NCBI GenBank assembly: GCA_913062925.1 | Contig: CAJXWJ010000020.1 | Coordinates: 1-51,846, forward strand | Origin: an uncultured Pseudorhodobacter sp. | GTDB lineage: Bacteria; Pseudomonadota; Alphaproteobacteria; Rhodobacterales; Rhodobacteraceae | DNA length: 51,846 nt | Direction of reading: 5' to 3' | Shown: positions 27,076 to 36,116 of the stretch, one piece after another | How positions within the stretch are numbered: the stretch's first letter is position 1 | Layout of the letters: each line of letters starts with the position of its first letter | Notes under the pieces: generated by a model | Databases searched by the model: none | What the model was told of the DNA's origin: nothing | What the model saw: only the letters and a program-made list of their open reading frames with translations | Position numbers and translations under genes: made by a program

Positions 27076-28592
27076 GGCAGCAAAAGGTTCCGTCCGGTCA
27101 TCTCAACCGGCTGCGGCAGCCCCATCAGCGCCAAAAGCGTCGGCGCCAGATCAGCCAGCTTACCCCCAGCGCGCAGGCTGGCCCCTTCAGGCCCGCCAAC
27201 CAAGATCACCGGCACCGGATTGGTGGTATGCGAGGTATGCGGCCCACCCGACACCGGATCCACCATGGTCTCGCAATTGCCGTGATCGGCGGTGACGATC
27301 ATCGCGCCGCCCTTGGCCTGCAAAGCCACCAGCGCGCGGCCAAGCCCCACATCCACCGCTTCGCAAGCCTTGATCGCCGCGGCTAGGCTGCCAGTGTGCC
27401 CCACCATATCGGGATTGGCGAAATTCACCACGATCAGATCAAAGCCTGTCTCGATTGCGGCCACCAGATGATCGGCGACTTCCACCGAAGACATCTCGGG
27501 TTGCAAATCATAGGTCGCCACCTTGGGCGATTTCGGCATCGCGCGCTCTTCTCGCTCGAAAGGCACCTCGCGGCCGCCGTTCAGAAAAAACGTCACATGC
27601 GGATATTTCTCGGTCTCGGCAAGGCGGAACTGCGACAGGCCCTGTTTTGCAACCCATTCGCCCAAAGTGTTGGCAATGCTGCGCTTGGGATAGGCGGTCT
27701 GCATATAGCCATTATGCGAGGCCGAATATTCCACCATGCCCAGCAATGCCGCCCAAACAGGGCGCGGCCCCGTCACAAAGCCATCGAAATCCGGCGCGGC
27801 CAGTGCCGCCAGAATCTCGCGCGCGCGGTCCGAGCGGAAGTTCAGACAGAAAAACCCGTCGCCATTCCCTGCGCCGGCATAATCGCCAATCACGCTTGGC
27901 GCCAAAAACTCATCCGTCTCGCCCTTGGCATAAGATGCCGCCACCGCTGCCGCAGGCGTGGCCGCAGCTTCGCCCTTGGCCTGCACAATCGCGGCGTAAG
28001 CACGGCTGACCCGTTCCCAGCGATTGTCGCGGTCCATCGCCCAATAGCGCCCGATCACCGTAGCGACCTTGGCCCCCGCAGGCAGTTGCACCATCAGGGT
28101 GTCGATAAACTCGGCCGCCGAACTGGGGGCAACGTCGCGCCCATCGGTGATCGCATGCAGCGCCACCGGCACCCCAAGTGCTGTGATCGCCGCACAGGCC
28201 GCAATCACATGGCTCAGATGGCCATGCACCCCACCGTCTGACACCACGCCCATCAGATGCGCCGTGCCACCGCTGGCCTGCATCTTGGCAACAAAGGCCA
28301 AAAGGCTTTCATTGCTGGCAAAAGAGCCGTCTTCAATCGCCAGATCAATCGCGCCCAGATCCATCGCCACCACACGGCCCGCGCCGATATTGGTATGGCC
28401 CACCTCGGAATTGCCCATCTGCCCGGTTGGCAAGCCCACCTCCGGCCCAAAGGTCGTCAGCGTCGCATGCGGGCAATCCGCCCAAATTTTGTTGAAATTC
28501 GGCACATGCGCCTGCGCGGGGGCGCTTGCGACGGGGTCTGCATTGATCCCCCAGCCATCCAGAATACACAAAACAACGGGCTTGCGGGTCAT
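27072..28592 (-). CDS. gpmI: 2,3-bisphosphoglycerate-independent phosphoglycerate mutase
   Basis: GpmI interconverts 3- and 2-phosphoglycerate in glycolysis using two manganese ions. The first metal aspartate is D12 (LCILDGWG), and the phosphorylated serine is S62 (QMGNSEVGHTNIGAGR). The second metal site is visible as NFANPDMVGHTG and TADHGNCE. The length of 506 residues is normal. AAGGTG lies 6 bases before the ATG. The downstream envC gene overlaps it by 4 bases. Confidence 0.96.
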   Translation of the reverse strand: MTRKPVVLCILDGWGINADPVASAPAQAHVPNFNKIWADCPHATLTTFGPEVGLPTGQMGNSEVGHTNIGAGRVVAMDLGAIDLAIEDGSFASNESLLAFVAKMQASGGTAHLMGVVSDGGVHGHLSHVIAACAAITALGVPVALHAITDGRDVAPSSAAEFIDTLMVQLPAGAKVATVIGRYWAMDRDNRWERVSRAYAAIVQAKGEAAATPAAAVAASYAKGETDEFLAPSVIGDYAGAGNGDGFFCLNFRSDRAREILAALAAPDFDGFVTGPRPVWAALLGMVEYSASHNGYMQTAYPKRSIANTLGEWVAKQGLSQFRLAETEKYPHVTFFLNGGREVPFEREERAMPKSPKVATYDLQPEMSSVEVADHLVAAIETGFDLIVVNFANPDMVGHTGSLAAAIKACEAVDVGLGRALVALQAKGGAMIVTADHGNCETMVDPVSGGPHTSHTTNPVPVILVGGPEGASLRAGGKLADLAPTLLALMGLPQPVEMTGRNLLLP

Positions 28593-28663
28593 TGTGGCAC
28601 CTTTCCAAAGTCTGCCGCCCTTCTAGCGCTGCGGCGGGGTCAGGGCAACGCATTGCGCAGGGC

Positions 28664-29548
28664 TTAGTCCAGTTCTTCGACCACAGGCAGCGCAAAGCTG
28701 CCACTTGCAGGGGCAAATCCCGCCTCTTGTTCGTAAAGCAAGCGCAAGGCGGCACAAATAGGGTCGCGTTTCGACGGCGGCAGTGCCAGCGTTTCGGCTG
28801 CAAAATCGGCCCAAAGTCCGGCAAAATCTGCGGGCGGCACCGCCCCTTGCAAGGCGTTCAGCGCCAAAAGCGCGGTGCAGCCCGCAAAGCCCAGCGCATC
28901 TGGCTGGCGTGCCGCCTGCCAAACCACGCCGCGGGCTTGGGGCCGCAAAATTCCGTCCTGTTCGGTGATCGAGGCGATCAGCGCGGCATGGCTGGCCTGC
29001 AAATCCGGCCCAGCGGCGCAAACCGCATAAATCTCGTGATGCCGCATCGCGCGGGCGACGCGCAGCAAAGCGGGCGTAATCTCCTTGGCCTCCCGCGTCA
29101 GGCAAAGCGCAGGCAGCAGCGGCTCTGGCAAGGCAATCAACCCCGCCGCCACGGCTTGGCGCAGCCCATTTGCCAAGGCCGCCCGCAAAACGGCGGGCTG
29201 GTCTTGCAGACGCGCTTGCAGCATTGGCCAAAGCCCGGCCAGTGCGGGGGCGGCACTGTCGCGCTGCACCAGATCAGCCAGCAAAATCACCGCACAAACC
29301 TGAAACCCCGGCCCCTGCGCCAAGGCGATCTGCACCAGACCTTGGTAAAGCGGCTGGGTTTGCACCGCCTGAAACCGATACTGATCGTCGCGCAAAATGC
29401 GAAAACTGGCACCGGTTTCCGCCAGACTTTGGCCCGAGGCCGCAGCAATATCGCCAAGGCTGGCAGGCAACAGCGCCTTGATCTGAAAGGCCAGATCGGC
29501 AACCGCCTGCGGCAGCCTCACGCCCTCGCCCCAGGTCAACTTAGGCAC
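28664..29548 (-). CDS. Uncharacterised protein between rlmH and gpmI
   Basis: I do not recognise this protein of about 294 residues. It is rich in Ala, Leu and Gln and mainly helical, without signal peptide, membrane segment or known motif. Blocks such as FRILRDDQYRFQAVQTQPL and ALRLLYEQEAGFAPA may be conserved among relatives. The start is uncertain: GTG codons occur at 29563 and 29548, both inside the end of rlmH; I use 29548, giving an 8-base overlap. Its position inside the rsfS-rlmH-gpmI run suggests it is translated with rlmH. Confidence 0.6.
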   Translation of the reverse strand: MPKLTWGEGVRLPQAVADLAFQIKALLPASLGDIAAASGQSLAETGASFRILRDDQYRFQAVQTQPLYQGLVQIALAQGPGFQVCAVILLADLVQRDSAAPALAGLWPMLQARLQDQPAVLRAALANGLRQAVAAGLIALPEPLLPALCLTREAKEITPALLRVARAMRHHEIYAVCAAGPDLQASHAALIASITEQDGILRPQARGVVWQAARQPDALGFAGCTALLALNALQGAVPPADFAGLWADFAAETLALPPSKRDPICAALRLLYEQEAGFAPASGSFALPVVEELD

Positions 29549-30011
29549 GGTGATAGGGCCCACCGCCCAGAATCGTCGCCGCGCGGTAAATCTGTTCGGC
29601 CAGCATCACCCGCACCAACATATGCGGCCAGACCATCTTGCCAAAACTCAGCGAAAAATCCGCCCGCGCCCGCAAGCTTGGGTCAATGCCATCCGCGCCG
29701 CCAATCACAAAGGCCACATCCTGCCGCCCGCCATCGCGCCAGCGCGCCAGCTGCTCGGCAAATTCGGGGCTGCTCAGCACCCGCCCGCGTTCATCCAGCG
29801 TGGCAATCAGCGCGCCCGAAGGGATCGCGCGGTCCAGCAACAAGGCCTCTGCGCCCATGCCAAGGTTCTTTTTATCCTCGACCTCAAGCTCGGACACCGG
29901 CCCCAAGCCCAAGGGCCGGCCGGTGCGATCGAATCGGGTATAGTAATCGTCGGTCAGATCGCGCTCGGGGCCAGCCCGCAGCCGCCCCACAGCACAGATA
30001 TGCAGCCGCAA
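29541..30011 (-). CDS. rlmH: 23S rRNA (pseudouridine-1915-N3)-methyltransferase RlmH
   Basis: RlmH is a SPOUT-class SAM methyltransferase that modifies pseudouridine 1915 in helix 69 of 23S rRNA. The 156-residue protein has the trefoil-knot signatures FVIGGADGIDPSL and LAEQIYRAATILGGGPYHR at the C terminus. The start is a TTG at 30011, with GGAG 8 bases upstream, giving MRLHICAVGRL. It lies 3 bases after rsfS, the usual partner. Confidence 0.95.
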   Translation of the reverse strand: MRLHICAVGRLRAGPERDLTDDYYTRFDRTGRPLGLGPVSELEVEDKKNLGMGAEALLLDRAIPSGALIATLDERGRVLSSPEFAEQLARWRDGGRQDVAFVIGGADGIDPSLRARADFSLSFGKMVWPHMLVRVMLAEQIYRAATILGGGPYHRA

Positions 30012-30014
30012 GCC

Positions 30015-30368
30015 TTAGGCTCCGCGATGCGCGCTTCCTGGAAGCCACATCTTTTCAAGCTGATAGAACTCGCGCACTTCGGGGCGGAACACATGCACAA
30101 CCACATCGCCCGCGTCGATCAGAACCCAATCGCCGGTCTCTTTGCCCTCCATCTTGGGGGTAAAGCGGAAGGTTTCTTTGATGCGGTCGGCCAGTTTCTC
30201 GGAAATCGAGGCAACCTGACGCGACGAGCGGCCCGAGCAGATGACCATATAGTCAGCTACGTCAGACCGGCCACGCAGGTCGATCTGCACGATTTCTTCG
30301 GCCTTATCATCGTCAACCGAAGCCAGAACAGCCGCCAACATCTCTTCAGAGGAGTAATCATCGGCCAT
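30015..30368 (-). CDS. rsfS: Ribosome silencing factor RsfS
   Basis: RsfS binds L14 of the 50S subunit and blocks subunit joining when nutrients are short. The core DKAEEIVQIDLRGRSDVADY and ICSGRSSRQVASISEKLAD, followed by DWVLIDAGDVVVHVFRPEVR, is characteristic. I use the ATG at 30368 (117 residues, the usual length); a TTG at 30443 would add 25 residues that do not look conserved. No strong ribosome site precedes either one. It is first in the rsfS-rlmH run. Confidence 0.92.
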   Translation of the reverse strand: MADDYSSEEMLAAVLASVDDDKAEEIVQIDLRGRSDVADYMVICSGRSSRQVASISEKLADRIKETFRFTPKMEGKETGDWVLIDAGDVVVHVFRPEVREFYQLEKMWLPGSAHRGA

Positions 30369-30593
30369 AGCCGTGCGGGTGGTGCGGGGGCCAACCGGCA
30401 AGCCGGTGGTGGGATCAGAATGCGACAGGACAAAGTCCTCCAATTAGCGCGCCGATACAGCCCCGGCGTCGGGCGTGGTTCAGCCTAGCACTGTCGAGCG
30501 ATAATCTCAACGCCAGCCAAGCCGCGCGCATACGGTGCTGCGGCGGCGAAGACAAGGGCTAATAGCGCCGCAGCCGCAAGCAGACTTGCGCCG

Positions 30594-31301
30594 CTAGCCC
30601 GCAAAATCAGGATAAAACTCGGCCTGCATCCGTGCCAGATAGGCCGAAAGTTCGACCTGTTTGCGCAAATAGGCGCCATAGCTCGACCGAAACTGCGGTG
30701 CTGCCAGTGCTGCCAAAAACGCATAAGCCGTGGCATCAACCCCGCAAACCCGCCCGCCAAGCATATAAAGCTGACCGGTGATCGCGGTTTCAAGCGCATC
30801 CAACGCTTTGCAGACCAGTGCGTATTTTTCCGCCGACGTCAAACGATCCAGCCCCAGCAAGCCGATCAGCCGCCGCGCCCGCCACCCTGCGCGGATCTGC
30901 AACCACAGCCGTTGCATCGCAGGTGCGCGGTCGAACCCCTGCGAGGTGTCGAGGCTCAGATCCTCGACGCTTGCCCAGCGCTGTTCGATCAAGATCGGAT
31001 AGAGATGATCTTCCAACATCCGCTCGATCGCCAGCCCATAAGCCAAGGCGCGCCCTGAATAATCATTCGTAAAATCAATGGTGTAGTTTGTTTCAAGATA
31101 GGCCTGAATCAACCGACTGTCAGAAATCACCCGCCCCTCATCGACGATCCACGGAATTTTACCCCGCGGTGCGCCGCGCATATCGGCCTGAACCAATGCG
31201 TAAGGCAAGCCTGACAATTTCAGCAACACCTCGACCTTCATCGCAAAAGGGCTGGCCTGCGGCAGACCGAAGGCCGGCTCTGTTCCGTGCAAGACGATCA
31301 C
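30594..31301 (-). CDS. Glutathione S-transferase family protein
   Basis: The N-terminal thioredoxin-like domain is visible as VLHGTEPAFGLPQASPFAMK followed by a beta-strand with GKIPWIVDEG and DSRLIQAYLE, the last matching the SxxIxxYL motif. The C-terminal helical domain spans about 85-235. I choose the GTG at 31301, preceded by AGGGGGG 4 bases away, giving 235 residues; an upstream in-frame start at 31484 would add 61 residues with no family likeness. The N-terminal catalytic residue is not clear, so the substrate is unknown. Confidence 0.8.
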   Translation of the reverse strand: MIVLHGTEPAFGLPQASPFAMKVEVLLKLSGLPYALVQADMRGAPRGKIPWIVDEGRVISDSRLIQAYLETNYTIDFTNDYSGRALAYGLAIERMLEDHLYPILIEQRWASVEDLSLDTSQGFDRAPAMQRLWLQIRAGWRARRLIGLLGLDRLTSAEKYALVCKALDALETAITGQLYMLGGRVCGVDATAYAFLAALAAPQFRSSYGAYLRKQVELSAYLARMQAEFYPDFAG

Positions 31302-31467
31302 TGCGCCCCCCTGTTTCGCATCGTGCGACCAGTCTGGCGCAGAAAACTTAACAATCCAAAAATCTCCGCCATGCGCCAGACGCAACCCAGCCTCTCGACA
31401 TCGTCGGTAGCAATTCACGCTGCAATGCAGCATATTATCGGCAGGGAGGAATAATGGAGTATCTAAC

Positions 31468-31608
31468 ATGACCATTTTCCGCAATCTGTTTCCCCGCCGC
31501 CTAAGCCGTCGGGATCTAGAGCTGGCCTATCTGAACGCCTCTGTCAGCATGTACGACCTTGAACAGCGCGAGCGTGACGTCGCACGCGGCAAGTTCACGC
31601 ATCTTTAA
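31468..31608 (+). CDS. Small protein resembling DUF3563
   Basis: A 46-residue reading frame starts with an ATG at 31468, preceded by GGAG 8 bases upstream. It opens MTIFRNLFPRR and contains LELAYLNASVSMYDLEQRER, close in shape to the pattern ...AYL...YDLExR... of DUF3563 proteins. The N terminus is basic and the middle is an acidic amphipathic helix. The function is unknown. It starts opposite the GST gene and stands alone before the leuC upstream region. Confidence 0.6.
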   Translation: MTIFRNLFPRRLSRRDLELAYLNASVSMYDLEQRERDVARGKFTHL

Positions 31609-31629
31609 GCGCACAATCTGCATGGCGCA

Positions 31630-31649
31630 GGCGGCCAGAGCTGGCCGCC
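31630..31649 (+). terminator. GC-rich hairpin after the 46-residue gene
   Basis: Perfect 9-bp arms (GGCGGCCAG / CTGGCCGCC) are separated by two bases and start 21 bases after the stop codon at 31608. The following sequence is pyrimidine-rich (CCCTGCTCTTCTCTTG) but has no clean T run. It is a plausible but weak terminator. Confidence 0.4.
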
Positions 31650-31849
31650 GCCCTGCTCTTCTCTTGCTTGCAAGGGGAATTCTGCGTATATCGCTGGCAT
31701 GAACCGCTTCTTTAACATTGCTGACCATGATCGCCTGCCTTGGCGATTCTACGGAGCAACCCGCGCCATTCTAGCGCAGGGCTAAAGCCGGCATGCGCGC
31801 AAAGCGCTTCGATTTCGCATTCCCCCTTTCCAAACCTCGAGGATGAGCC

Positions 31850-33268
31850 ATGACCGCTCGCACGCTTTACGACAAAATCTGGGACGATCACGTTGTGCAT
31901 GAGGCCGAAGACGGCACCTGCCTTTTGTATATCGACCGCCATCTGGTGCATGAAGTCACCAGCCCACAAGCCTTTGAAGGCCTGCGGATGACGGGGCGCA
32001 AAGTGCGCGCACCAGAAAAAACCATTGCCGTCCCCGATCACAACGTGCCCACCACGCTGGACCGCGCCAATGCCGCGACCATGACCGAAGACAGCCGGGT
32101 GCAGGTGGCCGCTTTGGACACCAACGCCAAGGATTTCGGCATTCACTACTATCCCGTCTCGGATGTGCGCCAAGGCATCGTGCATATCGTCGGCCCAGAA
32201 CAGGGCTGGACCCTGCCCGGCATGACCGTGGTCTGCGGCGACAGCCACACCGCCACCCATGGCGCCTTTGGCAGCCTTGCGCATGGCATTGGCACCTCGG
32301 AAGTCGAACATGTGCTGGCCACCCAAACGCTGATCCAGCGCAAGGGTAAGAACATGAAGGTCGAAATCACCGGCTCGTTGCGCCCCGGAGTGACGGCAAA
32401 AGACATCACCATGGCGGTGATCGGCGAAACCGGCACCGCAGGCGGCACCGGCTATGTGATCGAATATTGCGGCCAAGCCATCCGCGAGCTGTCGATGGAA
32501 GGCCGCATGACCGTCTGCAACATGGCGATCGAAGGCGGCGCCCGCGCTGGCCTGATCGCGCCAGACGAGAAAACCTTTGCCTATTGCATGGGCCGCCCGC
32601 ATGCGCCGAAGGGCGCTGCTTGGGAGGCTGCGGTTTCCTACTGGAAAACTCTGTTCACCGAAGAGGGCGCGCATTTCGATAAGGTCGTCACGCTAAAAGG
32701 CGAAGATATCGCGCCCTTGGTCACTTGGGGCACCTCGCCCGAAGATGTGCTGCCGATCACGGCCGTGGTGCCAAACCCTGCTGACTTTAGCGGCGGCAAG
32801 GTCGAAGCCGTTCAGCGCGCCTTGGACTATATGGGTCTTATCCCCGGTCAAAAGCTGTCGGAAATCGCGATTGACACCGTGTTCATCGGCTCTTGCACCA
32901 ATGGCCGGATCGAGGATCTGCGCGCAGCCGCCGCCATTCTGAAGGGCAAGAAGAAAAAAGACGGCATCCGCGCGATGGTCGTGCCTGGCTCGGGCCTCGT
33001 GCGCGCGCAGGCCGAAGAAGAGGGTCTGGCGCAGATCTTTATCGACGCTGGTTTCGAATGGCGTCTGGCGGGCTGCTCGATGTGCTTGGCGATGAACCCC
33101 GATCAGCTTGCACCGGGTGAACGCTGTGCCGCCACCTCGAACCGCAACTTTGAAGGCCGTCAGGGTCGGGGCGGGCGCACGCATTTGCTTTCCCCCGCTA
33201 TGGCAGCCGCTGCCGCAATCACCGGTCATCTGACCGACGTGCGCGAGATGATGGCCGAGACGGTTTAA
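31850..33268 (+). CDS. leuC: 3-isopropylmalate dehydratase large subunit
   Basis: LeuC with LeuD isomerises 2-isopropylmalate to 3-isopropylmalate in leucine synthesis, using a 4Fe-4S cluster. The protein has 472 residues, normal for the family. Cluster cysteines lie in [15 protein letters not shown] and in [14 protein letters not shown]. The segment [16 protein letters not shown] and the aconitase-like C terminus NFEGRQG are also present. GAGG lies a few bases before the ATG. leuD follows after 129 bases. A 241-base stretch without a firm gene lies upstream. Confidence 0.97.
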   Translation: MTARTLYDKIWDDHVVHEAEDGTCLLYIDRHLVHEVTSPQAFEGLRMTGRKVRAPEKTIAVPDHNVPTTLDRANAATMTEDSRVQVAALDTNAKDFGIHYYPVSDVRQGIVHIVGPEQGWTLPGMTVVCGDSHTATHGAFGSLAHGIGTSEVEHVLATQTLIQRKGKNMKVEITGSLRPGVTAKDITMAVIGETGTAGGTGYVIEYCGQAIRELSMEGRMTVCNMAIEGGARAGLIAPDEKTFAYCMGRPHAPKGAAWEAAVSYWKTLFTEEGAHFDKVVTLKGEDIAPLVTWGTSPEDVLPITAVVPNPADFSGGKVEAVQRALDYMGLIPGQKLSEIAIDTVFIGSCTNGRIEDLRAAAAILKGKKKKDGIRAMVVPGSGLVRAQAEEEGLAQIFIDAGFEWRLAGCSMCLAMNPDQLAPGERCAATSNRNFEGRQGRGGRTHLLSPAMAAAAAITGHLTDVREMMAETV

Positions 33269-33397
33269 TCCATCGGGTTTTGGGCGGTGGTGCTGCTGCC
33301 GCCCAGCCTCTGTAGCTTCGAAAAAACTACAGAAACCCTACGGATACACCAGATCGCTCTTTCAACCGCGCCTTGTGCACACGAATTGGAAACCAAA

Positions 33398-34003
33398 ATG
33401 GAAAAATTCAACAAACTGACCGGAATCGCGGCGCCAATGCCCTTGGTCAATATCGACACCGACATGATCATCCCCAAGCAGTTCCTGAAGACCATCGCCC
33501 GTACGGGCCTTGGCGTGAACCTGTTTGACGAGATGCGCTACACCCAAGACGGCGCCGAAATCGCCGATTTTGTGTTGAACCAGCCTGCCTATCGCAGCGC
33601 CGAGATCCTGATCGCGGGCGAAAACTTTGGCTGCGGCTCGTCGCGCGAACACGCGCCTTGGGCCCTGCTGGATTTCGGCATTCGCTGCGTGATCAGCACC
33701 TCTTTTGCCGATATCTTCTATAATAACTGCTTTAAGAACGGTATTTTGCCGATCGTGATGCCGCAGGAGGTTGTCGACACGCTGATGGCCGACGCGCGCA
33801 AAGGTGCCAATGCGCGTCAAACCATTGATCTGGTCGAACAGACAGTGACCACCTCGGACGGTCAGGTTTTCCCGTTTGATGTCGACGCCCACCGCAAGCA
33901 TTGCCTGCTGAACGGGCTGGACGATATCGGCCTGACGCTGGAAAAAGCCGCCTCTATCGATTCATTCGAGCAACGCGCCCAAGCCCAGCGCCCTTGGGCC
34001 TAA
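33398..34003 (+). CDS. leuD: 3-isopropylmalate dehydratase small subunit
   Basis: LeuD is the swivelling partner of LeuC. I choose the ATG at 33398, which gives the standard opening [20 protein letters not shown] and 201 residues; an earlier in-frame start at 33287 adds 37 unrelated residues. The substrate loop [16 protein letters not shown] lies at 75-90. A perfect terminator follows the stop, so leuC-leuD is a closed unit. leuB lies about 12 kb away in this window. Confidence 0.97.
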   Translation: MEKFNKLTGIAAPMPLVNIDTDMIIPKQFLKTIARTGLGVNLFDEMRYTQDGAEIADFVLNQPAYRSAEILIAGENFGCGSSREHAPWALLDFGIRCVISTSFADIFYNNCFKNGILPIVMPQEVVDTLMADARKGANARQTIDLVEQTVTTSDGQVFPFDVDAHRKHCLLNGLDDIGLTLEKAASIDSFEQRAQAQRPWA

Positions 34004-34028
34004 GCTGTTCACAACACACAATATCTAG

Positions 34029-34053
34029 GGCCGCCCGCTTGGGCGGCCTTTTT
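34029..34053 (+). terminator. Intrinsic terminator after leuD
   Basis: An 8-bp perfect stem (GGCCGCCC / GGGCGGCC) with a GCTT loop is followed by five T residues. It begins 26 bases after the leuD stop codon. Confidence 0.9.
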
Positions 34054-34260
34054 ATTAACCAAAGCCTGCTTCAATCCTGCAACACCTTCACCCCAGAATT
34101 GCCCCAGTTTGCCGCCAGAGTAACAAGGAAGGTTGTCGAAACGGCTGAAAGTAGGCACAATTTGGGCAAGAATGAGGCAGTCCGCCACAAAGTGCGGGAA
34201 TTAGGTAGGATCATTGTCGGGCAAAGTACCAGGCAAGATCGGTTAAAGGGTAGCAGGCAG

Positions 34261-35100
34261 GTGGTTTCGCGACTTACAGGTGCGCTTGTTCGCATGATTT
34301 TGGTAATGATGCTGGTCGTCATGCCCTCTGTTTTGTTGGTCGGCGTGACAACGGACACAAAACAAATGGTCTCCTTGGTGGCGCTGTTTTTGGGGCTCCT
34401 TACCTTTGTTGAATACAATGCGACCTATCCCAGCCTTGTGGAATTTCGCGATGCACCGCCATTCAACCGAATGCGCTATCTGATGCTGTTTGCGACGATT
34501 TTCTTTCTGTCGATGATCGCACGCGGTGCGGCGATTCCCTCATCGCTGACCCAATTTGCCGATGCAATTGGCAGCCTGATCGGCAATGCGATGGATTTTC
34601 CTTACAGTCCTGTGCGACTTGCCACGCTGATGATCGCCAATGACGCAACAGCAGACCAGATTGCGGCACTGCGCACGGCGGCGGGGATGTCCTATCTTAT
34701 CTCTTTAATTTCACTTTCTATTTTCCTGATTCTTCTCAAGGCTGGCCGCTGGCCGCGGCACGACCAGCCCTTCAATGTCTGGATCAATCTGCCAACATTC
34801 GACCCAAGCGCGGGAGGCGATGTGGTGGCGCGGCTGACACGCGATGCCCGCATTAACATCGCATTAGGGTTTTTGCTGCCATTCTTGACGCCAGCAGTGG
34901 TGAAGATTGGCTCGGCGGGGTTGGAACCGCTGGTGCTAACCTCACCACAAACCTTGATCTGGACGATGACAGCATGGGCCTTTCTGCCTGCAAGCCTGTT
35001 CATGCGCGGTATCGCGATGGGACGGGTCGCCGATATGATCCGCGAAACGCGCGCCGCTCATCGGTTGGCCGAGGATGGCAAGCGCTTTGCAGCTGCCTGA
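34261..35100 (+). CDS. Polytopic membrane protein of unknown function
   Basis: This protein of about 279 residues has roughly six hydrophobic segments, beginning with ALVRMILVMMLVVMPSVLLV and including LFATIFFLSMIARGA and SYLISLISLSIFLILL. The motif TYPSLVEFRDAPPFNR between the second and third segments looks conserved in Rhodobacterales relatives. I choose the GTG at 34261; an ATG at 34294 is possible. No enzymatic motif is seen. It follows the leuD terminator after about 200 bases and overlaps the next reading frame. Confidence 0.65.
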   Translation: MVSRLTGALVRMILVMMLVVMPSVLLVGVTTDTKQMVSLVALFLGLLTFVEYNATYPSLVEFRDAPPFNRMRYLMLFATIFFLSMIARGAAIPSSLTQFADAIGSLIGNAMDFPYSPVRLATLMIANDATADQIAALRTAAGMSYLISLISLSIFLILLKAGRWPRHDQPFNVWINLPTFDPSAGGDVVARLTRDARINIALGFLLPFLTPAVVKIGSAGLEPLVLTSPQTLIWTMTAWAFLPASLFMRGIAMGRVADMIRETRAAHRLAEDGKRFAAA

Positions 35101-36116
35101 TCTGGCTCTGGGCTTGGGCTGCTCCGGCTGCGCCCTTGCGGCTGGCCACCTATAACGCCGAGCTAACCGCTCAGGGGCCAGGTTTGGCACTGCAAGCGCT
35201 GATGCGCGGCAGCGATCCGTCGCAACTGGCCGCAGCACAGGTTTTGACCACGCTGAACGCGGATGTGATCTTGCTGACAGGTATTGATTTTGATCTGCGT
35301 GGTCAGACACTTGCCAGTTTTGCGGCCAAAATCACCGGACCACCCTATCCATATTTGTTGGCGTTGCGGCCAAACACAGGCGTGGCGACCGGTCTGGATC
35401 TGGACGGCAATGGCCGCTTTGGCGAGCCGCGCGATGCAATGGCTTATGGGCGTTTTGCGGGTCAGGCGGGCATGGCAGTGTTGTCGCGCCTGCCGATTGA
35501 CACCGCACAGATACGCGATTTCAGCGGTTTTTTGTGGCAGGATCTGCCGCACAATCTGGCCCCTGTCGGCACGCCGGCTATGCAACGGCTGTCAACTTCG
35601 GGGCATTACGAGGTACCGATCATCCTGCCAGATGGCCACCGATTGCGGCTTTTGGCCTATTATGCGACGCCGCCGGTGTTTGATGGCCCCGAAGACCGCA
35701 ATGGTCGGCGCAATCATGACGAGACCGCCTTTTGGCTGCGGCTGCTGACCGGACAGCTACCAATTCCGCCGCCAGAACCGCCCTTTGCGCTGCTTGGACA
35801 AAGCAATCTGGACCCTGTCGATGGTGAAGGCCTGCCCGATGCCATGCAAGCACTGCTGCGCTTGCCGCTCCTGCAAGACCCCGAGCCGCGCGGCCAGAAC
35901 GCAAGCCCAGACATGGGGCATCTTGGCGATTCTGCTTTGGACACAGCACTTTATCCAAATACCGGAGGCCTGCGCGTCGAGGTGGTTTTGCCCTCGCGCG
36001 AACTGACCGTCACCGCCGCAGGCGTGATGCGCCCGCTGCCCGAGGATGCTTTGGCGGCGGTTCTGACGCAAGCTTCGCGGCACTGGCCGGTCTGGGTTGA
36101 CCTTATGCTGCCCTAG
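34974..36116 (+). CDS. Exported endonuclease/exonuclease/phosphatase-fold protein
   Basis: The fold is recognisable from LATYNAEL (N61, E63 counting from 34974), AGMAVLSRLPID, SNLDPVDGEG, LRVEVVLPS and HWPVWVDL at the C terminus. A signal-like stretch CLIWLWAWAAPAA lies just before the fold, so export is likely. The start is unsolved: the only in-frame ATG I find upstream is at 34974, which overlaps the preceding gene by 127 bases; a TTG inside the signal region would remove it. Some active-site positions differ from the usual pattern: GQSN at 275-278 where GDxN is expected. The stop codon forms CTAG with the folC stop. Confidence 0.7.
   Translation: MGLSACKPVHARYRDGTGRRYDPRNARRSSVGRGWQALCSCLIWLWAWAAPAAPLRLATYNAELTAQGPGLALQALMRGSDPSQLAAAQVLTTLNADVILLTGIDFDLRGQTLASFAAKITGPPYPYLLALRPNTGVATGLDLDGNGRFGEPRDAMAYGRFAGQAGMAVLSRLPIDTAQIRDFSGFLWQDLPHNLAPVGTPAMQRLSTSGHYEVPIILPDGHRLRLLAYYATPPVFDGPEDRNGRRNHDETAFWLRLLTGQLPIPPPEPPFALLGQSNLDPVDGEGLPDAMQALLRLPLLQDPEPRGQNASPDMGHLGDSALDTALYPNTGGLRVEVVLPSRELTVTAAGVMRPLPEDALAAVLTQASRHWPVWVDLMLP

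Noticed and set aside
28592-30163. Plus-strand frame of 523 codons opposite rlmH and the unknown gene
   Set aside because: It runs antisense through rlmH, a certain gene, and its residues are typical of reversed GC-rich codons.
30485-30799. Minus-strand frame of 104 codons with a hydrophobic end
   Set aside because: More than half overlaps the GST gene in another frame; the hydrophobic tail comes from an alanine-rich non-coding stretch, and no ribosome site is seen.
33901-34260. N-terminal extension of the membrane protein back to 33901
   Set aside because: It would overlap leuD, cross the leuD terminator, and add 120 residues without membrane or family character.
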